A stretch of 64,000 bases of DNA from Halopseudomonas pelagia CL-AP6 (GCF_000410875.1 NZ_AROI01000004.1:62001-126000); one strand, 5' to 3'. Positions 1-9,719 are shown, counted from the stretch's first letter. Notes: a model not told the origin generated them from the letters alone. A program made the numbers and translations.

Positions 1-394
1 CGCGCAACAGGTCGATCACCTTGACCTGGTTACCCACCTCGATAAACATCTTCGAGCCGCCCTTGCGCCAGGCCTTCTCGCTGACCAGCACCAGATCTTC
101 TTCCTTGACCTGCCCGCGCAGAATTTCCAGGCTGGCGATGTAGCTGGTCATCATCTTGGTCAGGCTGGCCGGGGGTAGCGCCTCATCGGCGTTGTGCTCG
201 ATCAGCACTTCACCGCTATTGGCATCCAGCAGAATATAGCTGGACGCTGCCAGTTGCGGGGCACTGGGCACAATAGGGGCGGCCGCAGCAGGCAGGTTCG
301 GTGTGGGCGTAGGTGTTGGCGTCTGTGCATACGCTACAGCAGTCATGACAATGGAGCCGGACACCAGCAGATTCAGCAGTATTTTTTTAAACAT
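1..394 (-). CDS. dacC: D-alanyl-D-alanine carboxypeptidase (PBP5/6 type), N-terminal part
   Basis: Only the first 131 codons are in the window; the gene continues past the left edge. The product begins with a Sec signal peptide (MFKK start, likely cut after AYA at residue 23), then a TPTPTPTP linker, then the start of a penicillin-binding domain. The SxxK active-site motif SLTK is at residues 77-80, inside PASLTKMMT. Family members trim the terminal D-Ala from peptidoglycan pentapeptides in the periplasm. The gene lies 37 bases downstream of rlpA on the same strand, so it probably ends the cell-wall cluster. Pseudomonads call this gene dacC; dacA is the equivalent name elsewhere. The family is clear, the exact paralogue less so. 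Confidence 0.9.
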   Translation of the reverse strand, partial: MFKKILLNLLVSGSIVMTAVAYAQTPTPTPTPNLPAAAAPIVPSAPQLAASSYILLDANSGEVLIEHNADEALPPASLTKMMTSYIASLEILRGQVKEEDLVLVSEKAWRKGGSKMFIEVGNQVKVIDLLR

Positions 395-431
395 GTGACT
401 CACTGTAAAGAAATAAAGGGTTGATTGAGTT

Positions 432-1349
432 TCAGTTTGCGCCGACCAGGGTGGCATCACCCATGTTGGCCAAGCGCAATTGTTCGATAAGACGTCGTGC
501 TTCATCCTGACTGGCGAGCGGACCGACCCGGACTCGATGCAAAGTCCCTGCATTGTGCTGCACCGGGGTCACTACCACCGCTGCGGCCAAGGTGTTTTGC
601 AGCCGTTGACGCAACTGCTGGGCGGCCAGATCCGTTGAGAAGGCACCTACCTGCAAATAGTACTGGCCCTGGCTGGCTGGATTACTTGGTGCTGCCGCAG
701 GAGTAACCACAGGCGTAACCTGAGCGGCGCTGGGCGCCTCCGACCTGGAGCGGGCACTGACCAGATAGGTAGGGTCATTCTGCTGCTGCCAGACCACCGG
801 ATCTATACCCTCCACCAAAACCCGGGCCACACCGCGCTCAGCAAAGCCGAGCTTTTTCGCCGCAGCGTAGGACAGATCAATAATGCGTGAGGAATAGAAA
901 GGCCCGCGGTCATTCACTCGCACAATGATCTTGCGCTGATTGTCCAGATTGGTCACCTGCACGTAGGTTGGCAAGGGTAACGTCTTGTGTGCGGCGGTCA
1001 TGCCGTAGAGATCGTACTCTTCCCCGTTGGCAGTCGCCTGGCCATGAAATTTGGTACCGTACCACGAGGCCTCGCCCTCTTCGCGATAGCGTCGGCCATC
1101 CTGCATCGGCTGATAACTTTTACCCAGCACGGTATAGGGTGTGGCCTTGTACGGCCCGGTATGGGGGGTGGGCACCGCATCCGGGATAGTGGATACATCT
1201 TTCATATAAGCGGGTGCGCCATCGGTCGACGGCCGCGATCCCGAACTGGCAGCGGGGCTCTTGTGCGACGTCGAGGAGCAGCCAGCCAGTAAAGCTATGG
1301 CTGCAGCCCATACCACTGGATGAATAGCTGCAGCGAGTTTAGCTGTCAT
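432..1349 (-). CDS. rlpA: RlpA septal-ring lytic transglycosylase, lipoprotein
   Basis: A 305-residue outer-membrane lipoprotein. The signal ends in the lipobox LLAGC, with Cys24 as the lipidated residue, followed by a Ser/Pro-rich spacer. A double-psi beta-barrel domain covers about residues 90-180 and contains ASWYGTKFHG and VNDRGPF (145-151); its Asp belongs to the catalytic motif of the family. A SPOR domain starting near SQGQYYLQVGAF (about residue 226) closes the protein and is expected to bind denuded glycan at the septum. In Pseudomonas the family cleaves peptidoglycan strands lacking stem peptides. The first 11 bases overlap the end of mltB, so the two transglycosylases are probably translationally coupled. 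Confidence 0.95.
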   Translation of the reverse strand: MTAKLAAAIHPVVWAAAIALLAGCSSTSHKSPAASSGSRPSTDGAPAYMKDVSTIPDAVPTPHTGPYKATPYTVLGKSYQPMQDGRRYREEGEASWYGTKFHGQATANGEEYDLYGMTAAHKTLPLPTYVQVTNLDNQRKIIVRVNDRGPFYSSRIIDLSYAAAKKLGFAERGVARVLVEGIDPVVWQQQNDPTYLVSARSRSEAPSAAQVTPVVTPAAAPSNPASQGQYYLQVGAFSTDLAAQQLRQRLQNTLAAAVVVTPVQHNAGTLHRVRVGPLASQDEARRLIEQLRLANMGDATLVGAN

Positions 1350-2385
1350 TTTGCCGAGCCTCGCGAATCAGGTCCGCCAACTGGTGCACCACCATGGCGT
1401 ACATCACACTGTGATTGTAGCGGGTAATGGCGTAAAGATTATTCCGCCCTATCCAGTATTGCATGCTGTCTCCGGCATCGAACTCGAAAGCCATTACCTG
1501 CTCTGCCGCATCCAGTTCGCCCTGGGGCTGCCAACCCAGATCCGTTAACTCAGCAACGCTGATCCGGGCATTCAGGCCTTTTTCCATCGGCAGAGTCAAA
1601 CCCTCGGCAGAACGCTCCCCAGACACCTTGGCCGGAACGGCTACTCCAGCACCATGCTGCCAACCGTGCTCACGGAAATAGTTTGCCACGCTACCGATGG
1701 CATCGACCGGATTATTCCAGATATCAGCCTTGCCATCATCATCAAAGTCGACCGCAAAGGCCTGATAGCTGGTCGGGATAAATTGAGGATAACCCATGGC
1801 GCCCGCGTAGGATCCGGTCAACTCCAGCGGGTTCATCTGCTGTTCCCGAGCCACCACCAGAAAGGACTTGAGCTGCCGGCGGAAAAATTCTGCTCTGGGC
1901 GGATAATCAAACCCCAATGTCGTCAGCGCATCAATCACGCGATGGCTGCCTTTGTTTCCACCATAATAGGTTTCGACCCCGATGATGGCGACAATAACGT
2001 CCGCTTCTACCCCGTACTGCTCCTCGGCGCGGCTGAGTGCATCGGCGTATTTCTCGGCGAAGGCCAGCCCGCGCTCGACCCGCTGATCGGTAATGAAAAT
2101 CGCCCGGTACTCATGCCAGGGCCGGACTCTCTCTGCTGGCGTGGAAATAGCCTTGAGGATGGGCTCCTTGCGCTCGGCATTGGCCAGCAGGCTTTCTACA
2201 TATGCCGGTGCGAAACCATGCTCTACCTGCATTTCTTCAACAAAGGGGCGTACTGCCGGATGCTCTGCCGTGTAATTTGCTGCGCTGACGATAGGCGTAA
2301 AGCCGGTGAAAGCGGCAAGTATGCCGAAGGTTTTAGCGCGGCAGAAAAAGGCTGACAGCATCATTTGTCCTGTTTTGTTATCCAT
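1339..2385 (-). CDS. mltB: Lytic murein transglycosylase B
   Basis: A 348-residue member of the MltB (SLT_2) family that cuts the MurNAc-GlcNAc bond to form anhydro-muropeptides. The catalytic Glu is E138 in AIIGVETYYGG, and the conserved SYAGAMGYPQFIPTSY substrate-groove segment follows near residue 190. The FDDDGKADIWN loop resembles the EF-hand-like region of the family. The N-terminus is a cleavable signal. Two further in-frame ATG codons at residues 8 and 9 are better placed behind an AGGA sequence, so the true start may be about 21-24 bases downstream. It lies 27 bases after rodA and overlaps rlpA by 11 bases. Confidence 0.95.
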   Translation of the reverse strand: MDNKTGQMMLSAFFCRAKTFGILAAFTGFTPIVSAANYTAEHPAVRPFVEEMQVEHGFAPAYVESLLANAERKEPILKAISTPAERVRPWHEYRAIFITDQRVERGLAFAEKYADALSRAEEQYGVEADVIVAIIGVETYYGGNKGSHRVIDALTTLGFDYPPRAEFFRRQLKSFLVVAREQQMNPLELTGSYAGAMGYPQFIPTSYQAFAVDFDDDGKADIWNNPVDAIGSVANYFREHGWQHGAGVAVPAKVSGERSAEGLTLPMEKGLNARISVAELTDLGWQPQGELDAAEQVMAFEFDAGDSMQYWIGRNNLYAITRYNHSVMYAMVVHQLADLIREARQNDS

Positions 2386-2412
2386 TGGGTGTTGCCCGGA
2401 GATTCTGCCCCA

Positions 2413-3570
2413 TTAGCGCTGAACCATCCACTTTCGGTGCGTATGTATTGACATCAGAATACCGAAACCGGAGAGCAGTGTTACCAACGACGTCCCGCCA
2501 TAACTGATTAACGGCAATGGCACACCCACCACCGGCAATAAACCACTGACCATTCCGATATTGACCAACACGTAGATGAAAAAGGTCAGCGTAATACTGC
2601 CGGCGAGCAATTTGCTGAAGGTATCCTGAGCCTGCAGGGTGATATAGAAACCTCTGGCTATCACCAACAGATAAACCACTAGTAACAAGCATACGCCGAC
2701 CAGGCCGAACTCCTCTGCCAACACCGCAATGATGAAGTCGGTATGACCTTCCGGCAAAAAATCCAGGTGCGACTGCGTCCCTTGCAACCAACCCTTACCG
2801 AATACGCCGCCGGACCCGATTGCGGCCTTGGACTGGATAATATTCCAGCCAGCGCCTAACGGATCACTCTCCGGATTCATGAACGTCAGCACCCGGCGCT
2901 TCTGGTACTCGTGCAGAACAAAAAACCACATAGCCGCTGCCAAGGGCACCAGCAGTACCAGTGCGCCGATGATATAGCGCCAGCGCAAGCCAGCCATTAA
3001 CAGGGCGAAGAGCCCGGCAATGGCCACCAACAATGAGGTACCCAGATCCGGCTGTTTAACGATCAACACCACCGGGACAAGAATAATGATCAGCGTGATG
3101 CAGATGGACTTAAAGCTGGGGGGCAGCGCATGCCGCGCCAGGTACCAGGCGACCACCATAGGCATCACCAGCTTGACGATCTCCGAGGGCTGAAAACGCA
3201 TCAAGCCGGGTATATTCAGCCAGCGCTGCGCGCCCTTGGACTGCACCCCGATCAGCTCGACCGCTATCAGTAGGATCAGGCAACCTATATAGGCGGCGGG
3301 CACCCAACGTTCCATGAAACGTGGCTGGAACTGAGCGATCGTCAACATCACCGCCAAACCCACGCAGTAAGCGGCCGCCTGACGATAAAGCAACGCCATG
3401 TTCATACTGCTGGCGGAATACAGCACGAACCCTGCCACCGTGGCCAACACCATAATCAGCAGCAGTAGCCAGGGATCGACATGAATGCGTTGCCAGAAAG
3501 GGGCACGGCGCCCGAAGGCTGGCGGGTTACCGACCCGGTTACCGGTGATGGAGGCAATCAGGCTTTTCAT
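2413..3570 (-). CDS. rodA: RodA, SEDS peptidoglycan glycosyltransferase
   Basis: A 385-residue polytopic inner-membrane protein of the SEDS family. It polymerises lipid II into glycan during side-wall elongation, partnered with the transpeptidase PBP2. About ten hydrophobic segments are visible. Family-typical blocks include QPDLGTSLL, the EGHTDFIIAVLAEEFG loop and the C-terminal PLPLISYGGTSL. The ATG overlaps the mrdA stop by 4 bases (ATGA), the usual coupling of this enzyme pair. A shorter same-strand frame inside it (to 2378) lacks family similarity. Length and position are normal for the family. Confidence 0.96.
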   Translation of the reverse strand: MKSLIASITGNRVGNPPAFGRRAPFWQRIHVDPWLLLLIMVLATVAGFVLYSASSMNMALLYRQAAAYCVGLAVMLTIAQFQPRFMERWVPAAYIGCLILLIAVELIGVQSKGAQRWLNIPGLMRFQPSEIVKLVMPMVVAWYLARHALPPSFKSICITLIIILVPVVLIVKQPDLGTSLLVAIAGLFALLMAGLRWRYIIGALVLLVPLAAAMWFFVLHEYQKRRVLTFMNPESDPLGAGWNIIQSKAAIGSGGVFGKGWLQGTQSHLDFLPEGHTDFIIAVLAEEFGLVGVCLLLVVYLLVIARGFYITLQAQDTFSKLLAGSITLTFFIYVLVNIGMVSGLLPVVGVPLPLISYGGTSLVTLLSGFGILMSIHTHRKWMVQR

Positions 3571-5435
3571 GGTTTGACCTCAACGGTAAAGCCTTCCGGA
3601 TCCGGATCAGGCAAGAGCCAGGCATCGAACAGTGCTCGGGCCACCGGAGCTGCAACCCGCCCACCGGATTCGCCGTTCTCAACCATGACCGCCACAGCAA
3701 TGCGCGGCGCCTCTACCGGCGCAAAACCAACAAACAAGGCATGATCACGATGCCGCTCACGCAATGCAGCAGAGTCGTATCTTTCCCCCTGGGCAATGGC
3801 GACGACCTGGGCAGTACCGGTTTTGCCGGCCATTCGATAGGGCGCGTTGAGCGCGGCAGCCCGCGATGTGCCGCGCTCACCGTGCATCACATCCTCCAAT
3901 GCCGCAGTAATGAAGTTCCAGTCGTCGTCATTCTTGAGCTGTATATTGTCGGGTGTGTCATTTTCTTCCGGAGGGGTGCCTTCCGCATGCATCAATAGCC
4001 GTGGACGCTGCCACACGCCACGGTTGGCGACCAGCGCGATCGACTGCGCCAACTGTAATGGCGAGGTCAGCATATAACCCTGGCCGATCCCGGTAATCAG
4101 TGTTTCCCCGGGATACCAGGGTTGCCGCCGAGCAGTACGCTTCCAATCACGCGACGGCATCAAACCCGCCGACTCCTCGAACAGATCCAGCGAAACCCGA
4201 GTACCCAGCCCAAACTGGCTCATGAACTCATGCATCCGATCGATGCCCAGCTTGTGCGCCAGATCATAAAAATAGGTGTCATTGGAGCGGGCGATCGCCA
4301 GGCGCATATCCACCCAACCGTCTCCCTGTCGGTTCCAGTTACGATAACGATGACTGTGATTGGGCAACTGATAAAAACCCGGATCATAGACTCGACTGGT
4401 GCGGCTGGTCACGCCACTGTCCAGCCCGGCCAACGCTACCATCTGCTTGATGGTCGAGCCCGGCGGATACAACCCGCGCAACACGCGATTGAACAGCGGC
4501 TGATCCAAGGAGTCGCGCAGTGCACCGTAATCGGTGTGGCTGATACCGGTAACGAACAGGTTGGGATCAAACCCCGGCTGACTGACAAACGCCAATACGC
4601 CACCAGTTTCAGGTTCGATAGCAATAATGGCTCCGCGACGATTGCCTAGCGCTTGCTCGGCGACCGCCTGCAAGCGGCTGTCAATATGCAAGGTCAGATC
4701 CTTGCCCGGCAAGGGATCCACCCGCTTAAGAACGCGCAATACCCTGCCGCGAGCGTTCGTCTCAACCTCTTCATAGCCTACGGTGCCGTGCAGCAATTCT
4801 TCGTAATAACGCTCGATACCGGTCTTACCTATATAGTGGGTACCGGCATAGGCTACCTGGTCAATTCGCGCCATCTCCTGCTCATTGATTCGCCCCACGT
4901 AACCCACTGCATGGGCAAAATGCTCAGCCAACGGATAATGCCGAACAAAACTGGCCTGCACCTCGACACCTGGCAGACGAAATTGATTGATAGCCACCTG
5001 GGCAATCTGCTCATCGGTCAAGCCGAACATGACCGGCACCGCCTCAAACGGACGTCGCGCCTGTGCTAGGCGCCGCTCCGCCCGCTCGACATCCTCGGGC
5101 GTAAGAACCAGCAACGACTTGAGCAAAGCAAAATGCTGCTGCACATCCGGCACCCGCTCGCGGGTAATGCTCAAGCTAAAACTGGGACGATTTTCCGCCA
5201 GCACCACACCATTGCGATCATAGATACGCCCACGGGCGGGGGGCACAGGCTGCACGTGAACCCGGTTATTCTCCGACAAGGTCGTGTGATGTTGAAACTG
5301 TATCACCTGCAGGTGATACAGACGCGCCACCAATACCGCCGTGAGGGCAAGCACGACCAAAGCCGCGAGCACCACGCGGCTCTGTACTATCCGGGCATCA
5401 TTGGAGTGATCTTTAAGCTGGATCGGTCTGGCCAT
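3567..5435 (-). CDS. mrdA: Penicillin-binding protein 2, elongasome transpeptidase
   Basis: A 622-residue class B penicillin-binding protein that cross-links peptidoglycan during rod elongation. It has one N-terminal membrane anchor (about residues 20-42), a dimerisation/pedestal domain with PPARGRIYDRNG (65-75), and a transpeptidase domain. The active-site motifs are STIK (327-330), SND (384-386, the SxD form usual for PBP2) and KTG (538-540). It starts 3 bases after the rlmH stop and overlaps rodA by 4 bases, so rlmH-mrdA-rodA-mltB-rlpA reads as one operon. Nothing unusual is seen. Confidence 0.96.
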   Translation of the reverse strand: MARPIQLKDHSNDARIVQSRVVLAALVVLALTAVLVARLYHLQVIQFQHHTTLSENNRVHVQPVPPARGRIYDRNGVVLAENRPSFSLSITRERVPDVQQHFALLKSLLVLTPEDVERAERRLAQARRPFEAVPVMFGLTDEQIAQVAINQFRLPGVEVQASFVRHYPLAEHFAHAVGYVGRINEQEMARIDQVAYAGTHYIGKTGIERYYEELLHGTVGYEEVETNARGRVLRVLKRVDPLPGKDLTLHIDSRLQAVAEQALGNRRGAIIAIEPETGGVLAFVSQPGFDPNLFVTGISHTDYGALRDSLDQPLFNRVLRGLYPPGSTIKQMVALAGLDSGVTSRTSRVYDPGFYQLPNHSHRYRNWNRQGDGWVDMRLAIARSNDTYFYDLAHKLGIDRMHEFMSQFGLGTRVSLDLFEESAGLMPSRDWKRTARRQPWYPGETLITGIGQGYMLTSPLQLAQSIALVANRGVWQRPRLLMHAEGTPPEENDTPDNIQLKNDDDWNFITAALEDVMHGERGTSRAAALNAPYRMAGKTGTAQVVAIAQGERYDSAALRERHRDHALFVGFAPVEAPRIAVAVMVENGESGGRVAAPVARALFDAWLLPDPDPEGFTVEVKP

Positions 5436-5438
5436 GAA

Positions 5439-5906
5439 TCACTTGTGGTAAGGATGACGGTTGAGAATAGTCCAGGCTCTGTACAACTGTTCGGCCAGCA
5501 GTATCCTTACCAGTGGATGGGGCAATGTTAGCGCGGAGAGTGACCAGCGTTGTTCGCTACGCGCGCTGACCTCGTCAGCCAGCCCCTCTGGCCCGCCCAC
5601 CATCAAGTTGACGTTGCGCGCTTCAAGCCTCCAGGTCTCGAGCTGCCCGGCCAACTCTTCGGTAGACCAGTTACGGCCATTGACCTCCAGGGTCACAATT
5701 CGTTCACCCGGCTGGGTAGCGGCCAACATCTGCTCACCTTCACGGCGCATCAGCCGCGCGACGTCCGCATTCTTGCCGCGGGTAGCCAGTGGAATCTCCA
5801 CCAGCTCAACCGGCAGCTCGGGCGGCATGCGCTTGGCATATTCCTGATAACCCTGTTCAACCCAGCCGGGCATACGCGATGCGACGCTGATCAGCCGTAT
5901 CCGCAC
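5439..5906 (-). CDS. rlmH: RlmH, 23S rRNA pseudouridine-1915 N3-methyltransferase
   Basis: A 155-residue SPOUT methyltransferase that methylates pseudouridine 1915 of helix 69 on assembled 70S ribosomes, using S-adenosylmethionine. Length is exactly typical. Recognisable blocks are the start [13 protein letters not shown], the LMVGGPEGL cofactor knot, and the C-terminal [19 protein letters not shown] and NRHPYHK. It lies 5 bases after rsfS and 3 bases before mrdA. The rsfS-rlmH pair is a conserved ribosome-maintenance module. Confidence 0.97.
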   Translation of the reverse strand: MRIRLISVASRMPGWVEQGYQEYAKRMPPELPVELVEIPLATRGKNADVARLMRREGEQMLAATQPGERIVTLEVNGRNWSTEELAGQLETWRLEARNVNLMVGGPEGLADEVSARSEQRWSLSALTLPHPLVRILLAEQLYRAWTILNRHPYHK

Positions 5907-5911
5907 AACAG

Positions 5912-6271
5912 TTACTCGTTGGGGATTTGCTGCTGGGCACGCCGGGATTCCGCGCTCTGCCAGAGGCGTTCAAGGTCATAGAACTGGCGTGTGGCCGGCT
6001 GCATTACATGAACGACGATGTCGCCCAGGTCAACCAGCACCCACTCACCGGAATCCTTGCCCTCGACACCTAACGGACAGCAGCCAGCGGCCTTGGCCTT
6101 TTCCAGCACGTTGTCGCTCAAGGAGCTGACATGCCGCGACGAAGTGCCGCTGGCGATAACCATATAATCGGTCACGCTGGTCAGCTCACTGACGTCAATA
6201 CGGACAACGTCCTTGGCCTTGAGTTCTTCAAGTGCGTCTTCCACCAGTTTGATAAGGTCATCAATCTGCAT
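5912..6271 (-). CDS. rsfS: RsfS ribosomal silencing factor
   Basis: A 119-residue RsfS/Iojap protein. The family binds L14 on the 50S subunit and blocks joining with 30S, lowering translation in starvation. Sequence marks are [22 protein letters not shown] and the [21 protein letters not shown] block. I start it at the ATG giving [14 protein letters not shown], which matches family length; the frame stays open 66 codons further up, but that part overlaps nadD and looks non-coding. It sits 22 bases downstream of nadD. Confidence 0.95.
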   Translation of the reverse strand: MQIDDLIKLVEDALEELKAKDVVRIDVSELTSVTDYMVIASGTSSRHVSSLSDNVLEKAKAAGCCPLGVEGKDSGEWVLVDLGDIVVHVMQPATRQFYDLERLWQSAESRRAQQQIPNE

Positions 6272-6293
6272 ATCGGATTCTAATCCTTCGGTA

Positions 6294-6932
6294 TCAGGGC
6301 CGGTACAGCCCATTGGTTTCAATATAGTCGAGCACGGCATCAGGCAATAAAAAACGTGGCGACTGGCCGGCAGCCACCAACGAGCGTATATGCGTCGCCG
6401 AGATAGCCAATGGCGTCTGCGACAAACACAAAATTTGCCCATGCCGGGCGTCAGCCTGACGCGGATCACTGATGCTACGCGCGGCCAGCAAATCCTTGAG
6501 GACCTCCGGCAGATCCTGATTCTGCTCCGGTCTTTGCAACACTACCAGGTTGGCGAGCTCGAGCAGCTCATCCCAGCGGTGCCAGCCGGGCAAGCCACAA
6601 AAGGCATCCCAGCCGAGAATCAGGAACAGGGTAACAGTATTGCCCAGCTCATCTCGCAATGATTCAAGCGTCTCGACCGTGTAAGACGGCCTATCACGCC
6701 GCAACTCGCAATCATCGACTAAAAACCCGCTGTGCTCGCCGATCGCCAGACGCACCATATCCAGGCGTTGCGCCGCCGTCGCACCGGGTTGGTCTCTATG
6801 CGGCGGACGTGCACTCGGGATCAGCCGCAGCTCATCCAGCTGCAGGCTATCACGCACCTCCAGCGCACCGCGCAGGTGGCCGTAATGCACCGGATCAAAG
6901 GTGCCGCCCAACAAGCCAATACGACGGTTCAT
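6294..6932 (-). CDS. nadD: NadD, nicotinate-mononucleotide adenylyltransferase
   Basis: Makes nicotinate adenine dinucleotide from NaMN and ATP, the penultimate step of NAD synthesis. From the ATG chosen ([10 protein letters not shown]) the product is 212 residues. The nucleotidyltransferase motif [11 protein letters not shown] is at residues 9-19 and the second motif ISATHIR at 177-183. In-frame ATGs 9 and 13 codons upstream would overlap the end of proA and lie before the family's usual start; no start has a strong ribosome-binding site. The gene follows proA by 7 bases and is probably coupled to it. Confidence 0.94.
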   Translation of the reverse strand: MNRRIGLLGGTFDPVHYGHLRGALEVRDSLQLDELRLIPSARPPHRDQPGATAAQRLDMVRLAIGEHSGFLVDDCELRRDRPSYTVETLESLRDELGNTVTLFLILGWDAFCGLPGWHRWDELLELANLVVLQRPEQNQDLPEVLKDLLAARSISDPRQADARHGQILCLSQTPLAISATHIRSLVAAGQSPRFLLPDAVLDYIETNGLYRP

Positions 6933-6939
6933 TGGTGCG

Positions 6940-8205
6940 TCACTGACGGATATGCCCATCGCCAAAAACAACGTATTTTTCGCTGGTCAGGCCTTCTAGC
7001 CCAACCGGACCACGGGCATGAATCTTATCCGTAGAAATGCCAATCTCCGCACCCAGCCCATACTCGAAGCCATCGGCAAAGCGCGTTGAGGCGTTGATCA
7101 TCACCGAACTGGAGTCCACTTCCGCAAGGAAACGTCTGGCCCGCGTGAAGTCCTCCGAAACCATGGCATCGGTATGCTGGGAGCTGTAGGTGTTTATGTG
7201 TTCAATCGCGGCGTCCATATCACTGACCACCCGGACAGCCAGTATCGGCGCCAGATATTCAGTACTCCAATCCTGCTCCGTAGCCGCAATAGCCTGCGGA
7301 ATGATGGCGCAGGTGGCGGGACAGCCTCGCAGCTCAACTTCTTTGCTGGCGTACAGGTCAGCCATGCGCGGCAAAAACTGCTCGGCAACAGCCTGATGGA
7401 CCAACAAGGTTTCCATCGCATTACACACACCATAACGATGGGTCTTGGCATTCAGCGCTATAGCCTCGGCTTTGCCGAGATCCGCTCGGTCATCGACATA
7501 AACGTGACAGATTCCATCCAGATGCTTGATGACCGGTACTTTGGCATCGCGGCTAATACGCTCGATCAACCCTTTGCCGCCACGCGGGACAATGACATCA
7601 ACAAACTCAGGCATGGTGATCAACTCGCCGACGGCCTGACGATCCGTCGTTTCAACGACTTGCACCACATTGGCCGGCAACCCGGCCTGAGCCAGGCCCT
7701 GCGCCAGACACAAGGCAATAGCACGATTGGAATGAATTGACTCGGAGCCGCCGCGCAAGATGCATGCATTACCCGACTTCAGGCACAAGCTCGCCGCCTC
7801 GACCGTCACATTGGGTCGAGATTCATAGATAATCCCGATGACACCCAGAGGCACACGCATTTTGCCGACTTGAATGCCCGACGGCAAAAATTTCATATCG
7901 CGAATCACGCCGACCGGATCGTCCAGCCCGGCCACCTGCCGCAGTCCTTCGACCATCGCCGTCAAACGCTCTGGAGTGAGCGCAAGACGGTCAAGCATGG
8001 CGGCATCCAGGCCGTTGTCACGAGCCGCTTGCAGGTCCAACTGATTGGCGTCCATAAGCTGGCTATGGGCCGCTTCAATGGCCGCTGCAGTGGCCAGCAA
8101 CGCCTGGTTTTTTACCGCAGTCGTGGTCCGAGCGATGATTCGCGAAGCCTGGCGCGCCTCGCGCCCAAGCCGGTGCATATATTCCGTAAGCTGTTCAGCG
8201 CGCAT
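6940..8205 (-). CDS. proA: Gamma-glutamyl phosphate reductase
   Basis: A 421-residue NADPH-dependent aldehyde-dehydrogenase-fold enzyme that reduces glutamyl-5-phosphate to the semialdehyde in proline synthesis. The catalytic Cys is C261 in [32 protein letters not shown] (121-138) and [11 protein letters not shown] are family blocks. The start MRAEQ is preceded by AGGTGAAGGC, a good ribosome-binding site. The open frame runs 37 codons further upstream but that part covers the putative promoter. It is probably the first gene of proA-nadD-rsfS-rlmH-mrdA-rodA-mltB-rlpA. Confidence 0.96.
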   Translation of the reverse strand: MRAEQLTEYMHRLGREARQASRIIARTTTAVKNQALLATAAAIEAAHSQLMDANQLDLQAARDNGLDAAMLDRLALTPERLTAMVEGLRQVAGLDDPVGVIRDMKFLPSGIQVGKMRVPLGVIGIIYESRPNVTVEAASLCLKSGNACILRGGSESIHSNRAIALCLAQGLAQAGLPANVVQVVETTDRQAVGELITMPEFVDVIVPRGGKGLIERISRDAKVPVIKHLDGICHVYVDDRADLGKAEAIALNAKTHRYGVCNAMETLLVHQAVAEQFLPRMADLYASKEVELRGCPATCAIIPQAIAATEQDWSTEYLAPILAVRVVSDMDAAIEHINTYSSQHTDAMVSEDFTRARRFLAEVDSSSVMINASTRFADGFEYGLGAEIGISTDKIHARGPVGLEGLTSEKYVVFGDGHIRQ

Positions 8206-8241
8206 GCCTTCACCTATACCAGCCACCTGGCCAAAAGGCGC

Positions 8242-8270
8242 ATTATAACTGTCCCTCCCGTTAGTGGACA
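8242..8270 (-). promoter_or_regulatory. Candidate sigma-70 promoter for the proA operon
   Basis: Read on the minus strand there is a perfect TATAAT at 8247-8242, and 17 bases further upstream TGTCCA as a weak -35 (8270-8265). Transcription would start near 8235, giving a leader of about 30 bases before proA. On the plus strand TTAGTG (8261-8266) and TATGAT (8283-8288) lie 16 bases apart and could drive the DedA gene, so divergent promoters may overlap here. The -10 is convincing, the -35 is not. Confidence 0.45.
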
Positions 8271-8423
8271 GCGCAGACCTGCTATGATCGGGAATATGTA
8301 CCCATATTACGGTCATCCGGCGTGGCCATCCACCTATGGCCCTCTGAACAATGGCTCCTCCGCGCCGGAATCATCCACCTTCGGCTCGCCCTCAGCCAGC
8401 TCGCACTGGAACACGTATTGATT

Positions 8424-9719
8424 ATGGTCGACATGATTACCGGGGATTTGCTCAGCTGGTTAGGTGAACATCGCCAATGGCTGGGCTGGTGCATATTCCT
8501 GATTGCCATGCTCGAATCCCTGGCCATTGCCGGCTTGTTGGTTCCCGGGGTGGTGTTATTGGTCGCCACTACGGCCATGGCGGGGGCCTGGGGCATGCCG
8601 GTAATCAGCGTGATTGGCTGGGCATTCGCTGGCGCGGTGGTCGGCGATATGTTGAGCTTCGCTCTAGGGCGCCTGTTTCACCAGGACATTCGGCGCCTGG
8701 GACTGTTCCGACGCAACCCCCACTGGATCGCCCGCGGCGAAACCTTTTTCCTCCGTTATGGCATGCTGAGCATCATCCTCGGCCGTTTCGTCGGGCCGAT
8801 CAGACCGGTTATTCCAATGATTGCCGGCATGCTGGACATGCCTACCTGGCGTTTTGTACTGGTCAACCTGGCGTCCGCGCTGGCCTGGGCACCTATTTAC
8901 GTCATCCCGGGCTATATGGCTGGCCACGCTGCAAGCTGGGCCGTGCCAGAATCTTTCTGGCAGCAGGCATTCGGCCTATTGGCAACCATGGTTGCCGTCG
9001 CCGGGGTGGCATTCTATTGTCTGTGGAAACAAGAACGCTGGAGCGGCCTGGTTGCGGCCAGCGCCTGCCTGGCAGGTCTTGTCGGCTTGTCATTTGCAAG
9101 CCCTTGGCTGGCAGTCCTGGATAGTACCCAAGGGCAGTGGGCGAGCCAAATGGCCAACCAAACCGACACACTGCTGACGCTCTGCGTGCCATTGGCAGGC
9201 GCTGGGTTCACGCTGCTGCTGGGTCTGCTCATTCTGCCCGGACTGCTGATGGGCGCCTGGAAAAGACAGGCTCTGCTGCTCAGCTTGGCAGTGCTTTTCA
9301 ACCTGCTAGCCGGATTTGCTCTGCAACTGAGCAGCGGCTATCTGGCCGCGTCCACCAGCCTGACTCTGCTGATCGGCTTGCTGCTTGCCTGCAGCAGAAA
9401 CTTTAGTTTCTGGGTGCGCGCGCTATGGATATGCGCGGCACTGCCCGCTGCCGGCTTGATCACTACTGGCCTGCTCCTCAGCGAGCCCGTCGCGCTAACC
9501 AGCTTGCTGATCAGTTGGCTGAACGTGGCCGCGGCCTGCCTGTTCAGTCTGTGGCTGCTGGAGCGAGCCGGGCCGCTGACGCCGGTAGCGCCCCGATGGA
9601 TCGCCATCCTTATGGCGCTCCCCGTGCTCGCCGCACTGCTGAGCCTATCAGGCCTGCATCAGTTCCAGCCACTCACTGATCTGCTGCAAACGCTCGCCGG
9701 GGGACTCGGTGGCCAATAA
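8424..9719 (+). CDS. DedA-family membrane protein with long C-terminal membrane extension
   Basis: A DedA/SNARE-associated (VTT-fold) inner-membrane protein of about 431 residues. The first 200 or so carry family features: GLLVPGVVLL, the gap FAGAVVGDMLSFALGR, FGRFVGPIRPVIPMIAG-like text (ILGRFVGPIRPVIPMIAG) and a MPTWRF turn. DedA proteins are proposed lipid scramblases. The remaining 230 residues form roughly eight more hydrophobic segments that I cannot assign. The start is uncertain: ATGs at 8424 and 8433 both lack a strong ribosome-binding site, and a GTG at 8322 keeps the frame open. The 3' end overlaps the convergent LON-domain gene by 72 bases. Confidence 0.85.
   Translation: MVDMITGDLLSWLGEHRQWLGWCIFLIAMLESLAIAGLLVPGVVLLVATTAMAGAWGMPVISVIGWAFAGAVVGDMLSFALGRLFHQDIRRLGLFRRNPHWIARGETFFLRYGMLSIILGRFVGPIRPVIPMIAGMLDMPTWRFVLVNLASALAWAPIYVIPGYMAGHAASWAVPESFWQQAFGLLATMVAVAGVAFYCLWKQERWSGLVAASACLAGLVGLSFASPWLAVLDSTQGQWASQMANQTDTLLTLCVPLAGAGFTLLLGLLILPGLLMGAWKRQALLLSLAVLFNLLAGFALQLSSGYLAASTSLTLLIGLLLACSRNFSFWVRALWICAALPAAGLITTGLLLSEPVALTSLLISWLNVAAACLFSLWLLERAGPLTPVAPRWIAILMALPVLAALLSLSGLHQFQPLTDLLQTLAGGLGGQ

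Noticed and set aside
2378-2791. 137-codon minus-strand frame inside the rodA 3' end
   Set aside because: It is another frame of the same strand as rodA and lacks family similarity; RodA covers the region.
5550-5981. 143-codon plus-strand frame opposite rlmH and rsfS
   Set aside because: It lies wholly over well-supported genes and its protein text has no family features. Similar long frames across the window are mirror frames of GC-rich genes.
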